From contig KQ964253.1 of the NCBI GenBank assembly GCA_001566295.1, forward strand, positions 372,001 to 436,000: a stretch of DNA of 64,000 bases. The letters are read 5' to 3'. Under the pieces are notes generated by a model, which was not told the origin of the DNA, ran no database searches, and saw nothing but the letters and a program-made list of their open reading frames with translations. Made by a program: the position numbers and the translations under genes. Numbering within the stretch: the first letter of the stretch is position 1; every line of letters begins with the position of its first letter. Below, one piece after another: positions 42,459 through 55,024 of the stretch. Origin of the DNA: Microdochium bolleyi. Lineage: Eukaryota > Ascomycota > Sordariomycetes > Xylariales > Microdochiaceae.

Positions 42459-42999
42459 CTAGAAAGACGTGGTGATGGCCAGGATGCCCGTCGCGATCTT
42501 CTCCTCGGCGTTCTGCTTCAGGACGGCCTGGTACACAGGGTCCTCGTTGTGGTAGTAGTCGAGGTCTCTGTTGATAGTCAAACACACAGCGGTCAGCCTT
42601 TTTGAGACTCTTCCCCATTACTTTACTTTACAAGACAGGCTGTGAGGTTGTGCGGTCGAGCATGACCACTTTGGGCCTCAGACGCTGGGAGAAACTCACT
42701 CCTGGCTCGCGAAAGAGATCTCGGTGATGACGGTCCACGCCGAGGACGCGGGCTGCGACATGATGACGTTGGCCTTGCCGGCCTTGGCCGAGAGGATATA
42801 GGTCTCGCCGTTCTGTGTTTCACGGAGGAAGCAGAGCAGAGCATGGGTCAGCACCTGTGGTCTTCCAGTTGTATGTGGCAAGGAATGCGGGCTCCGGTAC
42901 CTTCTTGCACTGGCTGGCGAGCTGGCCGAAGCCCTGGATGGCGGCCTGTTGCTTGCCCTCGTCGGGCACGGCGATGAGTCCGATTCTGGTGATGGGCAT
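42459..42999 (-). CDS. small alpha/beta-barrel-like (Dabb-type) protein
   Basis: Exons 42901-42999, 42700-42812 and 42459-42567 (minus) encode 106 aa. Donors are GTACCG at 42900 and GTGAGT at 42699. The sequence has a repeated strand-helix pattern: MPITRIGLIAVPDEGKQQAA, IQGFGQLASQCKK, NGETYILSAKAGKANVIMSQ, TVITEISFASQ, then DLDYYHNEDPVYQAVLKQNA and IATGILAITTSF. The ending EDLDYYxxEDPVHxxL recalls the dimeric alpha/beta-barrel (Dabb) stress-response proteins that form ligand-binding homodimers; in fungi some are wall- or stress-linked. Identity is moderate: the fold is inferred from pattern alone. A different reading of exon 1 runs past the first donor and quickly meets a stop, so splicing is required. 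Confidence 0.6.
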
Positions 43000-45900
43000 G
43001 GTGGCGGTGTTGGTGTTGAAGTTGAAGTTGAAGTTGAAGTTGGGTGAGGCGAGTATATGAACTGGTGGGCGTTTTGACTTTGCTGTATTATATCGTGTGG
43101 TGTATGCTGTTGTATAACAGACGACGGAAAATCTGGGAGACGAAGGTAAAACCACCCAGCCCTACTTGTACTCGCCGACCCCTCTCCTGAACCCCGGAGG
43201 GCCTATCCTTCACATGACTGATTCCTCAGGGACCAAGAGGGCCGGTCCTCTTCCCCTAGAACTTGACGATCATTCCCCCGCTTTTCCTGTCCGTCAGATC
43301 CAGGGGTGTGGGCGCCACTAAGCCGGCGCCTTTGGACCCAAATGGTGCTCACCTCGCTCACCCAGGCTTACCCCTCTGAATTGCCAAGTATAGACCGTGA
43401 CGGCAACCATTCCCGAAATGTAGCAAGTCCCCGAAATCGTGAGGGGAAGACATGCCCCCCTCGCTGGATCTCATGGTTACTCATGGTTCCATGGGACGTC
43501 TCAAACTCTCGCACGCAGGGCGAGAATCAAACGACCTTTGAGAAGCCCAGTGTTACAGCTGTTTCCGCATGGTGCAATGGTGTCAAGAATGGTTCGGCGC
43601 ATGGACGTGAGCGGTGTGGTGATTCGCAGAGCCGCGCCGTACACCGGCCACTTGGCATCCGCTCATCCCAATGTCAAATCCAAGGCGAATCAGGGGTTGT
43701 TCCGCATGACATCTAGCCCATGGGAAAGGGTGAGTGTGGGGGGCCAGGCGGTGGGGTAGACTGTCAGGACAAGCCGAGGCAATACTGCTAGCTCTGGGGC
43801 CGGAGGTGAACTTGACTTCCTCTGTTGATCTGGGGCTGTTCTCGCCAAGGAGCCGGACTACGAAGTGGAAAGACTTTTGAAACACAAGTGATCGAGTGCC
43901 TCCCATGCTCAAACTCTACACCGCCGGGGCGTCTACAGGCAGACCGAGCTGACCGTGCTCGAGGGCGAATATTCGGCCACTCACAATGGCATGTCTTGTG
44001 ATATTCCTGCAGCAGGCAAGGTTTTATGGAAGTGTGCTCATTCTCACATGCTCTTGTATCCGACTATACAGCGAATGAGCGCAGGTGCCACAGCATAGAA
44101 TGCTGCCTGCCCGAGCTTACTATTATCGTTACTATGAGTTGGCTTTAGCTTGATTTCAATGTCCTCGAGCCCCCAGACTCGTCCGTAGGAGTCAGCGTTC
44201 CAAGTTGAGCCACAAGCACGCATCGGCACATGAGTATTTGGCCGGGGCATTGTCCAGCCACTTAGGCCAGAAATGAACATACAGCAGCCCGGGATTCGGG
44301 GGACTCTTCAAGATTCAGCCTGGCAAATAGTCCAGAACTGGTGTCACGACATCAATGCAGTCGTCGCGGCTTGTCGTATGTCCGCTGCCAAGACAAGGCC
44401 CCTCGTCATACAGAACCTCCTTCATCCATCGTCCTTCCAGGGATAGTCCGATCAGCCTCCTGAAAGAAGACGTGGGATTTTTTTACATGCGCGCTGCGGG
44501 TCGCGGCCGCCAGCAACGCACATGACGTCTCAGGAACCAAAGCAGGAGAAGAAGCAGGGCGGCGGCAGTGGCGATGGAGGCAAGTGTCTTTGAGGCGGCT
44601 TAGCTGAGACTGGCTTCAGATGCAGCTGAGTACACTTGACTATGCCGGGCCCTTCTGCAAAGAAAAGGCTGGCCGAGGTCACACGCTCTATAGAAACTAT
44701 TCCCATCACCATACAGACCTCGCTTTGTTGCTGCAATAAGCAATCGTCATGCCTCGGCGATCTAAAGGGCTAGAATTCGTACAGACCTCGGAGGTGGTGC
44801 TGCATTGTTCGGGCACTCATTCCAACCTATACTGTACATGCACTGGGATTATCGCCAGGTATCCTATCTGGCGTTGATACTTCACAACCTGATACGCAAA
44901 TGGTTATCACGTCATCTATATGTATGACAGAGTGGCGTTTGTTCCACGAGTTCATTGTAGATGTAACGATCACGTGGTCCTGGGTTGATTTGTGGCTCCC
45001 AAATGGTTCTCTTCGTTGTGCGGTATACTACTATGTTGTGCCTATTCTGTTGCAAGAATCGGCATTCTCAATTTGGAAGTGTGGGAAAATACTGGAAGGG
45101 AAGAATGGACTGTTTCTTTATCGAAATCTCTGCATCTTACGAAATAACTGCCCATCACCTCGCCTGGATATGCTCCGAAGGACCGGCGCAGGAAGTCCCA
45201 AAGCTCTGCACTAAACATCCATGCTGAGCAAATGGCTTCATGCGTCAAAGACGAATCGCTAGATCGAGTTCCACTAGTGTAACCAGCTGCTCATAGACAT
45301 TGACGCTGGAGAAAGGAGTGACACGGAACCGGAGAAAGTAAAGCCTGCAGCCCTCAACGAGTATTTATATTGCCTCGGGATCTAGATACTGAGCTTGGAA
45401 GAGGCCGGGCAGAAACAAAAAGACCGGCAGAAGTGGCACAGAGATACGTGAGAGCATGTGTCAGATTGCCGAAGACGCCATCTGACAAGGACAGCGTCCT
45501 GTCGTTGGTAGAGTACCGTCCGTGAGCCTCTGTACTAAAACTGCTCCGTAATAGTAATCCATGAGATACTCTGGACAAACCCTTGGGAACGCATACCTTA
45601 AACGCCCCTACCGCGAGACGTGGATCACGCACTCTTCGCTTGTTCTGATTAGCAAATCCCGACGATGATACTGACAGTGATAATCCACTAGAAATACGAG
45701 CGCAGTGTAAGCGCTCTGTAGGATAAAACCTCCTGTCCATTTCCTGTTGGGAATAGACCTGTTTGGAAAACCATTGTGGTGGGCGCATTGATTCGATGGG
45801 TGAAGTACTGTACAGGTTCAGGACTCGGCTTGTTATTCTTAACAAGATTACTATGTACTGCGCCTCAACACATGAAGCAAGCCACTCGTCCTGGGGAGTT

Positions 45901-47464
45901 GCTGGCACTACTGAAGAATGGTCCAAGGTTCTCTTCCGGCTTCAGAGTGTGGTGTGGGTGACGGAGATACCCACTGGAGACTCGCCGAGAAAAGTTCCCG
46001 AAAGGGCGGTTGATGAACGGCAAGACGGACATGCACTGCGTCGTGCTTGGGCACTTCTCAAAAATGATGCGGAGGTTGCTCGTCTTCATGTGGACCTGCT
46101 GTGGCAAGCGGTTTACGAAGCGATCCCTGGCCGTCGTTGGCTTGGCCCCACTGACTGTGTGGATGCACCGACGATGATCTGGGCAGGATTGCCGTAATCA
46201 GTCTTTCACCTGCTGGAGCAGGGCAGGATGCACAAAGTGGCTGAGCGCGGACGACGCTGTTGGCGAAGACAGGCAACCAGATTTGCGATCGGTCCTGTGG
46301 GCTCGACAGATGCGGACAAACCGGAGCGAGCACGCACGCAGGGACGCAGCCGAAAGAACTGATGCAGACCGCCTGGATTCCTGCGTAAGGTAGATTGAAT
46401 CATCAAGCTCAGCTTACCTTAAGGTACTCTTGCAGCCAGAGGCGACTTCTAAGCTTGGCTGACACGGATGTGCGCTCGGAAGCACTCGTCGCGTGAAGAC
46501 TGTGAAACAGGGCACGTTTCTACAAAGTAAGCTTCTTTCCTGCCGCCGATCGACTGGCCAGGGTCGTTTCGGATGCACCCCCTGGCATTCCAGCTTTTCA
46601 ACACGGGACAGGCGGGAACAGGCAGCAGCTTAGGGGACGGGATCCCTGCTGCGGCTCCGCAGGCGGCTCAACGTTGCGGATGCTCCAGTCTAGATCTCGG
46701 TCTTGAAGTGGTGCGTTGTGAGTTGGCTCAATGAAGCCATGCTGCCATTTTTAGCCTGAGTTGAAAGGCCGGCCCCAGAGGGGTCACAGGAGGACTCTGC
46801 TCCCAGACATGTCCAATGGTGGTTTGTACCTGCAGCACACCATCAGGTCGGACCAGTCGTCAGCGGAGGCGTCGATACGAGGCCGCGAGTCCACAAAATC
46901 CCGAGTGCCAAGAGGGCGTGGGCTGCACAGCCCCCATGGGTGCGCGATCGACGCCGGGCCTGTCTCGAGACGCGCGGCAATTCATCACTCGAGACGTGTG
47001 CTGGTGATGCGCCAAGGCAGTTGTGTGTGTGTGTGTGTACGGAGTGCTGCGTACAACGAATGCTGATGAAGCACAGAGACAGAACCACAGAGTTGGACCA
47101 GGCTGGAAGAGGCCCGGTGCATGGCGCTGCTGCAGGTGCTTGAGGCGGCAGGCGCGGAGGAACAGGACCAGGAACAGGGCGGGTGGCGCCTGCCATTCCA
47201 GAATCTTTGTCCACCACTGTCCGGCCCAGACCCTTCCTGTGCTCCTTCCTGTGCTTCACCATCACGTCATCCCTGCCACCTGCACCACCCTTCCCCGTCG
47301 TCATTCTTTATTTATCCATCGTCCCGCCCCTTCTTCGCACTCATCTTTCCGCATACATCTCCAGCGACATCATCATCGTCCTTCGTTAAGCACACAACCG
47401 AGCCGGCCTCTACCATCCATCCATCCACCCACCTTCCGTAAACCACATCTCGACCACCCTCACA
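43000..47464. other. 4.5-kb region with no supported gene
   Basis: Between the alpha/beta-barrel gene and the CFEM gene. Frames of 100-190 codons exist on both strands (for example about 45354-45926 minus, 45763-46197 plus), but they overlap each other, have unfavourable composition and no domain. A (TG)8 run lies at 47022-47038. Several short palindromes (CCTTAAGG at about 46418) occur. It may hold regulatory DNA, a decayed element, or a non-coding RNA gene, none of which can be shown. Confidence 0.5.
43016..43039 (+). repeat. (TTGAAG)4 hexanucleotide repeat in a 5' leader
   Basis: Four perfect tandem TTGAAG units lie 17 bp upstream of the ATG of the alpha/beta-barrel gene, so they are probably in its 5' leader (reading CTTCAA on the transcript). 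Confidence 0.9.
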
Positions 47465-47956
47465 ATGCGCTTCAACGCCGTCGCCCTCTCTCTCTTCGCC
47501 GCCCTCGCGGCCGCGCAGACGAGCAACAACGACAACACCAGCACTTCCAACGCCAGCCTCGCCCAGCTCATCTCCCAGCTGCCCGCCTGCGCAAAGAACT
47601 GCTTCACCTCGGCCAGCAAGAGCGCCGGCTGCGGCGTCTCAGACTTCCAGTGCATCTGCATCGACAAGCGCTCAGACTTCATCGCCTCCATCGGCCCTTG
47701 CATCTTCCTCTCCTCGGGCTGCAGCTCCGACGACCGGTCCTCGGCCACAAACGTCGCCACAGACTTCTGCCACAAGATGTACGCCAGCCCCAACAACACA
47801 GAGCTTGCCGCTGCCACCTCGGCCATCCAGTCCGTCCTCGGCACCGCGGCCGCCGCCACCGCGTCCCAGTCGGCCAAGCCCACCAATGCCGCCGCCCGTC
47901 CGGCCGCTGGATTCGGTCTGCTCGGGGCTGCCATCATGGCTGCCGTCGCGGTTTAA
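47465..47956 (+). CDS. CFEM-domain, GPI-type surface protein
   Basis: A single exon of 163 aa. The signal peptide is MRFNAVALSLFAALAAAQ. The CFEM domain has the eight cysteines in order: LPACAKNCFTSASKSAGC, then DFQCICI, IGPCIFLSSGC, and ATDFC. The Asp before the Cys-rich centre (SDFQC, where the D coordinates haem in Csa2-type proteins) is present. The C-terminus is Ala/Ser-rich with a hydrophobic tail (AGFGLLGAAIMAAVAV), the pattern of a GPI-anchor signal. CFEM proteins bind haem or act in surface structure, adhesion or host interaction; the choice is not made by sequence. The leader is pyrimidine/CCAT-rich. Length is typical of small fungal CFEM proteins. High-confidence family. Confidence 0.95.
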   Translation: MRFNAVALSLFAALAAAQTSNNDNTSTSNASLAQLISQLPACAKNCFTSASKSAGCGVSDFQCICIDKRSDFIASIGPCIFLSSGCSSDDRSSATNVATDFCHKMYASPNNTELAAATSAIQSVLGTAAAATASQSAKPTNAAARPAAGFGLLGAAIMAAVAV

Positions 47957-48886
47957 ACCCATATACCACATCGGGCCTATGCACCATTTCTCTCAGCAGT
48001 ACATACTTGACGCGTCCAGCGTCGCAATTTCTTTTTGTTTTTGGGCAAGCGACGGACATACACCATGGCATCTTGCCACACATTGCATTGGGCGGCGTCA
48101 ATCATACACCATCTAGATTGACTTATAGATCAACAATTCATTACACGTAAATTGAACATGTCTGACTCTCTGGTTTCGTGAACGTGACTTTAGTCGGGAG
48201 CGACCTAATGTACGCCGGCACCCTCAGGCCGTGAACCATATGCAGCGCCAAGAATCAACCTGACCACACATGTCACAAGGTGCAGTTCGGTCCGGGTAAC
48301 CCTGAGATGATGAGCCGGCTCCCACATGTCAAACCCAATTCTTGAGAAGCAGTGTGTGTACCCCGTCTCGACCGCGACGCACGAGTAAGCAAAGCACGAG
48401 GGCGGAACGAAAGCAGATGTCGTCTCACAGCTCGTAAAGTCGTTATGCCCTATATAAACCAGGGATATCACACAGAGTACCAACCCCCTCACTTGACCCG
48501 CACCGCCTCCCTGCGTGTATGTATACAAACGCTCTTGTTCCGAATCGCGCTCTTCTCTCCCCCCCTCTCTCCCTCGCATGACAAACAATCTAACCACGCA
48601 ACCGACACGAAGTAGAAGAAAAAGTAAACGCCGCCGCTGTGCCAAAAATTCGCTCGGAGAAGAAGAAGAAGAAGAAGAAAAAGAACAAGTGCCAAAATCA
48701 TAACCGGAGCCATCCCAGCAAGAAAGAAGCTCGGTCCCCCGGGGGGAAGGCAGCCTCCTTCGACCATGGTGGAACCAGAAACGATATATCTCCCGTCGCC
48801 TTCTGGGCGAAGGATAGGGGCTGCGGTACATAATTTCATGCTGGTGTTAGGTACACACACTTTGTGAAGCTCAAAAGTCACAAAAA
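47957..48886. other. intergenic, convergent, with (GAA)n
   Basis: About 930 bp of convergent 3' flanks. A (GAA)7-type run lies at about 48658-48679. No gene supported. Confidence 0.55.
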
Positions 48887-51800
48887 TCACGTGTTGAAGG
48901 TCCCGCGGATCTTGGCGTACAGGTCCGTGTCGAAGAAGTTGTAGTCCGTGTCGAGCTCGCAGAACTCGTGCTGCGTGAGGAGGCGCTCAGCCGTGGGACG
49001 GTCGCGGGGGTCGCTGTCGAGGAACTCCGTGTCAGCTCCGATGCCCACAAGTGAAAAAAGGGAAAGGCTAGGAGAAAGCAGAGCAGCACGCGGAAGGGGA
49101 CAACAACGGAACCAAAAGCGAAGAAAATACTCACACAGTGAAGCAGTCCAGCATGAACCCTAGCGCGTACGGGCTGATGGCCTCCCTGACCTCGTCCGCG
49201 ATGGGCGGGATCTCGCCGTTGGCGATCTTGTATATCGCGCCCACGGCCTCCTCCTTGTTCCATGGCCTGCGGCCCGCAAACATCTCGAGCACCACGCACC
49301 CCAAGCTCCAGATGTCCACCTTGGCCGAGTAGCCCTCGGCCTCGCTGCGGATGACCTCGGGCGCCATCCAGAACACGCTCCCTTGCATCGAGTTGCTCTT
49401 GTCGTTGCCGTAGATGTTGTCCGTCTTCTTGGATATGCCGAAGTCGGAGATCTTGCACGTCCCGTCGACGTCGAGCAGGATGTTGTCCGCCTTCAGGTCC
49501 CGGTGCAGGATGCCCTCACGGTGCAGGTACGCCAGCCCGGACAGCGCCTGGCGCGTCAGCGAGCTGACGACGGGCTCCTCGAACTTGCCGTGCTTGCGCA
49601 GGCATGACCCGATGCTGCCACCCGAGATGTACTCGAGGAAGATGCTGATGCTCGTCTCTTTCCGCTCGCAGCCGAGGTACTGCACAATGTTGACGTGGTC
49701 GAGGTACTGCATCGTGTCAATCTCCTGGTCCAGCGCGGCCACGAGCTCCTTCATCTTGTTGCGGTCGCCCTGTGCCGCCTTGGGGTTGACCTCGACCTCC
49801 TTGACGGCCAGGAACTCGCCCGTTGTCGCGTTGATGCCAATGTACACGCGCCCGTACGTGCCCTTGCCGATCAGGTCGCCCTTGAACCAGCGGAACGTGG
49901 TCTGTGACTTTCTGTTGTTGCCGTCGCCGCCGCTGCCCGAGGCAGACAGGGTGTCCTGCTGTGGCAGGATCAGCGGCATGATCATCGAGTCCCGCGTCGG
50001 CTGGATCTGCATGATGTTGGCGCCGAACATCTTGGTGCTCTTGCGGCGCTGGATCATCGACGCCGCGTTGCTGTTCCTGCCGCTGCCGCCGGCTCCGTGG
50101 TTGCTGAGCGCTGACTGCGTCGTGAAGCGCTTGTTGGCCTCGTGCGCGCCCCGCGCCACCTCGCGGATCGATTTCATCCGCCCCAGCCCTCCGGACTTGC
50201 GGACGCTGCGGTGCGCGACGGATGCGATGGACGTCGGCCGCGACTCGAGAGCCTTCAGGGTGGACTCGTCCGAGCCCAGCGTGTCGTTCTCGTTGTACGT
50301 CGATGAGGCGGTGTTCGTGCCCGTACCATCACCGCCACCACCGGCCCCGGCGGAGGCAGGACCCGCGCTGCTCAGTCGGGGCGAGGGAATCTGGATGATC
50401 AGGCTGGGTTCGTCGTCCTTGTTCTCGTCATCCTCCGTGATGGCTGAAATCGGAGTGGCTGGGTCCTGCACGAGCGACTCATCGAGAACGGGCTGATCGA
50501 GGTCGAGCTCGGGGAAGAAGGCGTCGAGGTTGCGAAGCAGCGCCTCGGGTGGGGGTCGGTTGGCCCACACATCACGTTCGATAAAGGACTTCCGGCGGTT
50601 CAGCTTGCCATCGTCAGACTGCCAGTGCTCGGAGCTCGGCGTCGGCGGCGCGCGGCGCTGCTCGTTCCACCCGTTGGCGTCGCCCTCCAGCTCGTCCGAC
50701 CCGCCAAATGACACGGACAGGTTCTTCCGTGCGCGCTCGCTCTTGTTCACCGAGAGCGTACCCTTTCTCTCAATCGCACCGTCGCCGCCGAACCCGACGC
50801 CGCCAGAGGGCGTAGGCTTGCGAGAGCTCCGCGACGGCTGGCGCCCTCTGACCGGCACAGCAAACAGCCCATCGTCCGAGTCGTCGTCCCCAGAGTCGTC
50901 CTTTGTTCCAGCGGGCGGCGCATGGTCAAACTGCACGTCCGTGTCCTCAAAGTCCACGTCGGGACCGTGGGACTTCCTCCGTGCTGGAGGCGGGTTCGGG
51001 GCGGCCTGCGTCTGCGGCGCTGTGCCCTTGGCGGCCGGGCTGACCTCTCGATCGGATGATCGTTGTGCTAGTTGACGGTTCTTAGCGATTGCATCATAAT
51101 GGGCCTGGTCACGTCTCTCAATCTCAATCAGAGTGCCGCCAGGCGAGTAGTCGGGCACGATGAAAGGAACGTCTCCGCGGCCCCAGGTCAGCGAGCCGGG
51201 CGAGCCCGACCGCGTGCGCGAGTTACTGCGCCCGGCGGCACTCTGACCAAAGTCGACGGTAGACATTGCACCCTTACCTCGTTGTTGCTCCCCAAGGCCG
51301 GATGAGTGGGCCGATTCCGGTGACTTGTTGCTCGGCGACGGTGCGCGCCTCGGCTGCGATGTAGCCCCAGGGCGACCAAGCTGGCCCCAGGTGCTAGACA
51401 GGTTGACGAGGGCTCCCAGAGCAGAGCCGGTCTGCGGCTGAGGCGGCTGAGGCGACTTCGCCTCACTATTAGCAGTGGGTGGTCGGCGCGGAGTCGGGAA
51501 GCCATCAAGGCTATTCTGTGAACTACGCGACGAAGTGCCAGGCCGTCGGCTCAGAGAATTGGCCTTGATAAGGGTTGCAGTATCGACTCCCGGCCGGGCC
51601 GGAGCCTTGCGCTGTGGAAGGAAGGCTTCGTCCGGTCGCTTCTCCTCATAAGGAGAGACCCGTGGCTGATCAAAGTCAACATTTCTCCCAACAATACCAA
51701 CGGGCTTGGCGTTTTCTTGTGGTGGCGTCTCCTTGAGCGCCTCCCGTCTCCTGTTCAGGTACGCCTTCTGCTGCCGCTCCATGGCTGCCCGGTACTCTGA

Positions 51801-53966
51801 TGCCTTGGCAGCCAGATCGGCATCCGATGGCGCCGGGCGCTCCGTCATGGTGTTCGATCTCGAGGACGGTGGAGATGAGTTCGACCTGCTCCGAGACCGC
51901 TGACCGTCTAGAGTCGCATATGCCTCCTCGTCCATACCCCTTGTCGCCGACCGAGTCGTGGTCTCATTGACCCTGACAAAGACCTTGAGGCCGCCAGGGG
52001 TGTCCGGACGTGTCTTTTTATGAATAACCAGGCTCTGGTCTTCCAGTGGCTCGTCGTGGTCAGCACGACCAAGGTCAGTAAGGTAGATGTCTGCGAACAT
52101 TGGGTCCTGCAAACCGAGATTCATGCAGATATTAGCTCGCAGATCTACAGCTGTGTCGCAGTCCGTAACATCGCACATCCTGTAGTTCCATCCGTCCATC
52201 GTGGCCAGTATATATGCCCTTGGCACGCCGGGCTTCCCTGGACGGAACGTCGCTGTGGTGTCTGCAGCGTCGTAAGCCCCGTCTCCAGCGTGGCCCAGGC
52301 GGCTACCGTACGACTGCGGCTTGAAGAAGTTTGGGCTTGTCGGTGATTCCAGATCGTCCGGCGACGTCCCATCTTCTCTCTGTTTATTTTTGCGCTTCAG
52401 GAAGCTCAGGAAGCTTTTGTTATCCTTTGCCGAGTTGGGCTCAGGCCCGGCCGACCTATCGCCCGAGTCCAGCATCGGCGACGTGTGGCTGCCTTCCCCT
52501 CCGTACCGGCGGTGGTCTTTACGCGTGGCATCAATCATCTGGGCGATCCCGCTCATTCCGTTTCGCAGCGCCTGGCTGGCCTCCGGCGGCACTCCCGACC
52601 CGTATATCGCGGCATTGGACGATGTGGACCCAGTGCTGTCCCTCGACCTATGATAGAAGCGGCCGGACGGTGAAGAGGCGGACATGTTGCCAGGTCTGCC
52701 ACCAGGGCTATCGCCTCGATTCCTCGACCCGCCACCGTCACCACCTGGTCCAGGGCTAGTCCTTCGACTGCTGTCAACATCGATTTGCTTGAGAATCTTG
52801 CGGTGGTCCGACTCGCCCCCTCCAGCACCCATATTCGGCATCGTAGTAGCTCTCGTCTGCGAGAACCTCCTTTGCGCGAAACCCTGTCCAGGGCCCTTGA
52901 TGGGGGTGTTTGGCGACCCGGTGTCGCTGCCCTGATCGAACCGATGACTACCGCTCTGAGATTCCTTCCTGCCGTGCGCAGAGGGACGCTTGCTACTGGG
53001 CTCGGACGGCCTGCCCGTCACGATCTCCTTGATCAGCCGGCGCATGCGCTTCCCCTCCTCGCGCTCCTTGGGCTGGTTCCATCCCGTCCCGCTGCTCGTA
53101 CACTCCTGCGCCAGGCGCGGGTACACCATCTGGTGCATGGTGCTCAGGTTGCCTCGCCCGCCGGTCGTGCTGCCGACCTCGAGGAATTGCGCACCGCACA
53201 GGTTCAGCTTCTTAAATGTCTCCTGCCAGTCCTTGGAAAATTGGTTTGCCGCAAGCCACAGGAGAACGTGGTCAATGGGCCACTTGGCCACCAGCTCCGG
53301 GGGAAAACCCATGTTGTGGTTGGCGCTCGAGAACGACGTGACATTGGAAGCTGTCGACGTCATGCGGGGCGCGGCCGTCGAGGTCGGGAAACCCCAGTGC
53401 GCGGGGGTCACGTCGTCGGCAGGCGTCGTGTTGGCCGTGGATCTGCTGTTCATCGTGTTGGCGCTGAGCCATGAGCTTTGCGAGGTGGTCATACGAGACG
53501 CGGTGTCGTCGTACTCGAAACCGGGAATGCCCACGCCCTCGCCGTAGGTGTCTCCGCCGGGGATGTACGTCGCGCTGACGAGGTTGGAGGGGTCGTTGGC
53601 GGTGTTGAATGGGGGAGGCGGTGGTATTGAAGACAGTGTGGCGGCCGAGGACTTTGCGTGGAGCTGTGGATTGTAGGCCATGTGCTGGCCGCCGGGTGGC
53701 GGAGGAGGCATGGCGAAGCCATTCCGAGTGTCGTACGGTCGGTTGCCCCAGGTGCCTTGCCAGTGTGAGGCGTTTGGCGGCGGCCCCGGCGGAGGGGGCA
53801 GCAGGATGCCGTTGCCGGTGGCAGACGGCGCGCTGGGCAGCCGGGGCGGCGGAGGAGGGAAGTTCATCATGTTGCCCATCTGCTGGCCCTGGGTCGGATG
53901 GGACATGGGCGGCGGAGGCGGCACGGCGTACGGCCGGGACGGGTCCCTCTGGTTGTTTTGGTACAT
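48887..53966 (-). CDS. bck1: MAP kinase kinase kinase of the cell-wall-integrity pathway (BCK1 type)
   Basis: Exons 49135-53966 and 48887-49013 (minus) encode 1652 aa. The end join uses GTGAGT at 49134 and an acceptor at 49014, giving DCFTVDPRDRPTAERLL, an exact match to the kinase family. Domains: a proline-rich N-terminus, a SAM-like domain at about residues 226-300 (KWPIDHVLLWLAANQF), an RA-like module near residues 590-690, a long disordered linker, and a protein kinase at about 1358-1630. Kinase motifs: GKGTYGRV glycine loop, VK at Lys1389, HRDLKADN with Asp1490, DFG at 1508, MAPE in the activation segment, and the GSVFWMAPEVI typical of Bck1/Mkh1 rather than Ste11. It phosphorylates the MKK1/2-type kinase upstream of SLT2/MPK1, downstream of PKC. 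A short terminal exon is unusual but conserved-looking. Confidence 0.93.
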
Positions 53967-55024
53967 GGCGGCGACTGGAAGGCGAACCCAGCTGGGTCGC
54001 GGGCCGTGGGGGAGTCGTGCACTGCTTGTCTAATCGGTGGTTGCTCTGCTATCGTCTGGGGGGTTTATGCGGTGTCGTGGTCGTGCTGGGGCGATGCTGG
54101 CTGAGAGGGGAGGGGAGGGGAGGTCGCTGGTCGGGCGTGATTGCGAGTGTCGCAGGCGGACGTTTGGTGTTTGGCGGCAAGCGGAGCTGCTCGACCGGAG
54201 ACAGGCCTGCTCGCCTGGTGCGCTAGACTCAGGAGCTGGGAGCACGACCCGGAGCTGTGTTTCTTCAAGAGACCCCGGGTTCTCGGCAGGCCGCCTGCTT
54301 CGCGAATTGTGGAGAGGCTGCTGCCCAAAGGATCATTAAACTCTCGAGTATCGTCAGCGGCCGCGCGGTCGTCGTCCCGTAACACACGGTGGTCTCTGGG
54401 TTGTTGAGCAGACGGTCGCAGATAAGGCACATGGAACACCAGCGCGGCTCAGGCAGGACACCGGCCAGTATGAGATGCAACCTAGGGAGGAGCAACGAGG
54501 CTGGGAAAGACTTTGTTGCAGCGTCCTGGAGCACCTGGGCAGGCCCTCGCACAAGCGAACAAGATGCGGGAGGTGTCCCGCGCCGCGGCGGGCGGGATGG
54601 CACGGCCAACAGCCTATCGCGGCGTCAATACGAGGACAAGGGGCGGGGCTTTGCTGGCTGCAGGCAGGGATCCCACATCGCACACTTGCGCTCCTCACCT
54701 TCACAGTGCTGTCCACTGCAGCTGCAGGTGTTGGACATCTCTCGTCAACCCAAGGTCGGGCGCTTAAATGTGCAAGGGTCCATGCATGACGTGCAGCCAA
54801 TCAGACTCGAGTAGCGCCCGCCCTGCACCAATTCGCTTCCCTTCCTTCCGCCAAGAGTCGTTCACAAGTCACCCTCCGAGAGGACTTCATTGCGCAGGAT
54901 ATTATGTACGTCATATACTCAGGTGCAGTGCTATCGAAAAGAAAAAGAACGCCGGGCATCCCATCGTCCATCAATCTGGGTGAACGAACTTCCACCTTTG
55001 CAACATGTAACCAAAAGGACAGCC
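53967..55024. other. intergenic, BCK1 promoter
   Basis: About 1.06 kb between BCK1 (minus) and the 3' end of the GH5 gene. Gene-free; carries the BCK1 promoter. Short frames are spurious. Confidence 0.55.

Noticed and set aside
45354..46197. Overlapping open frames on both strands in the gene-poor region
   Set aside because: No domain, no splice support, and they overlap on opposite strands; not counted as genes.
49014..49137. Alternative splice of BCK1 using GTGTGA at 49137 with acceptor before TTCCTC
   Set aside because: It gives CFTFLDSDPRD; the GTGAGT donor with the CGACAG acceptor gives CFTVDPRDRP, the family consensus.
49414..50496. Long plus-strand open frame antisense to BCK1
   Set aside because: Shadow of the kinase coding strand; Ser/Pro/Leu-rich with no motif.
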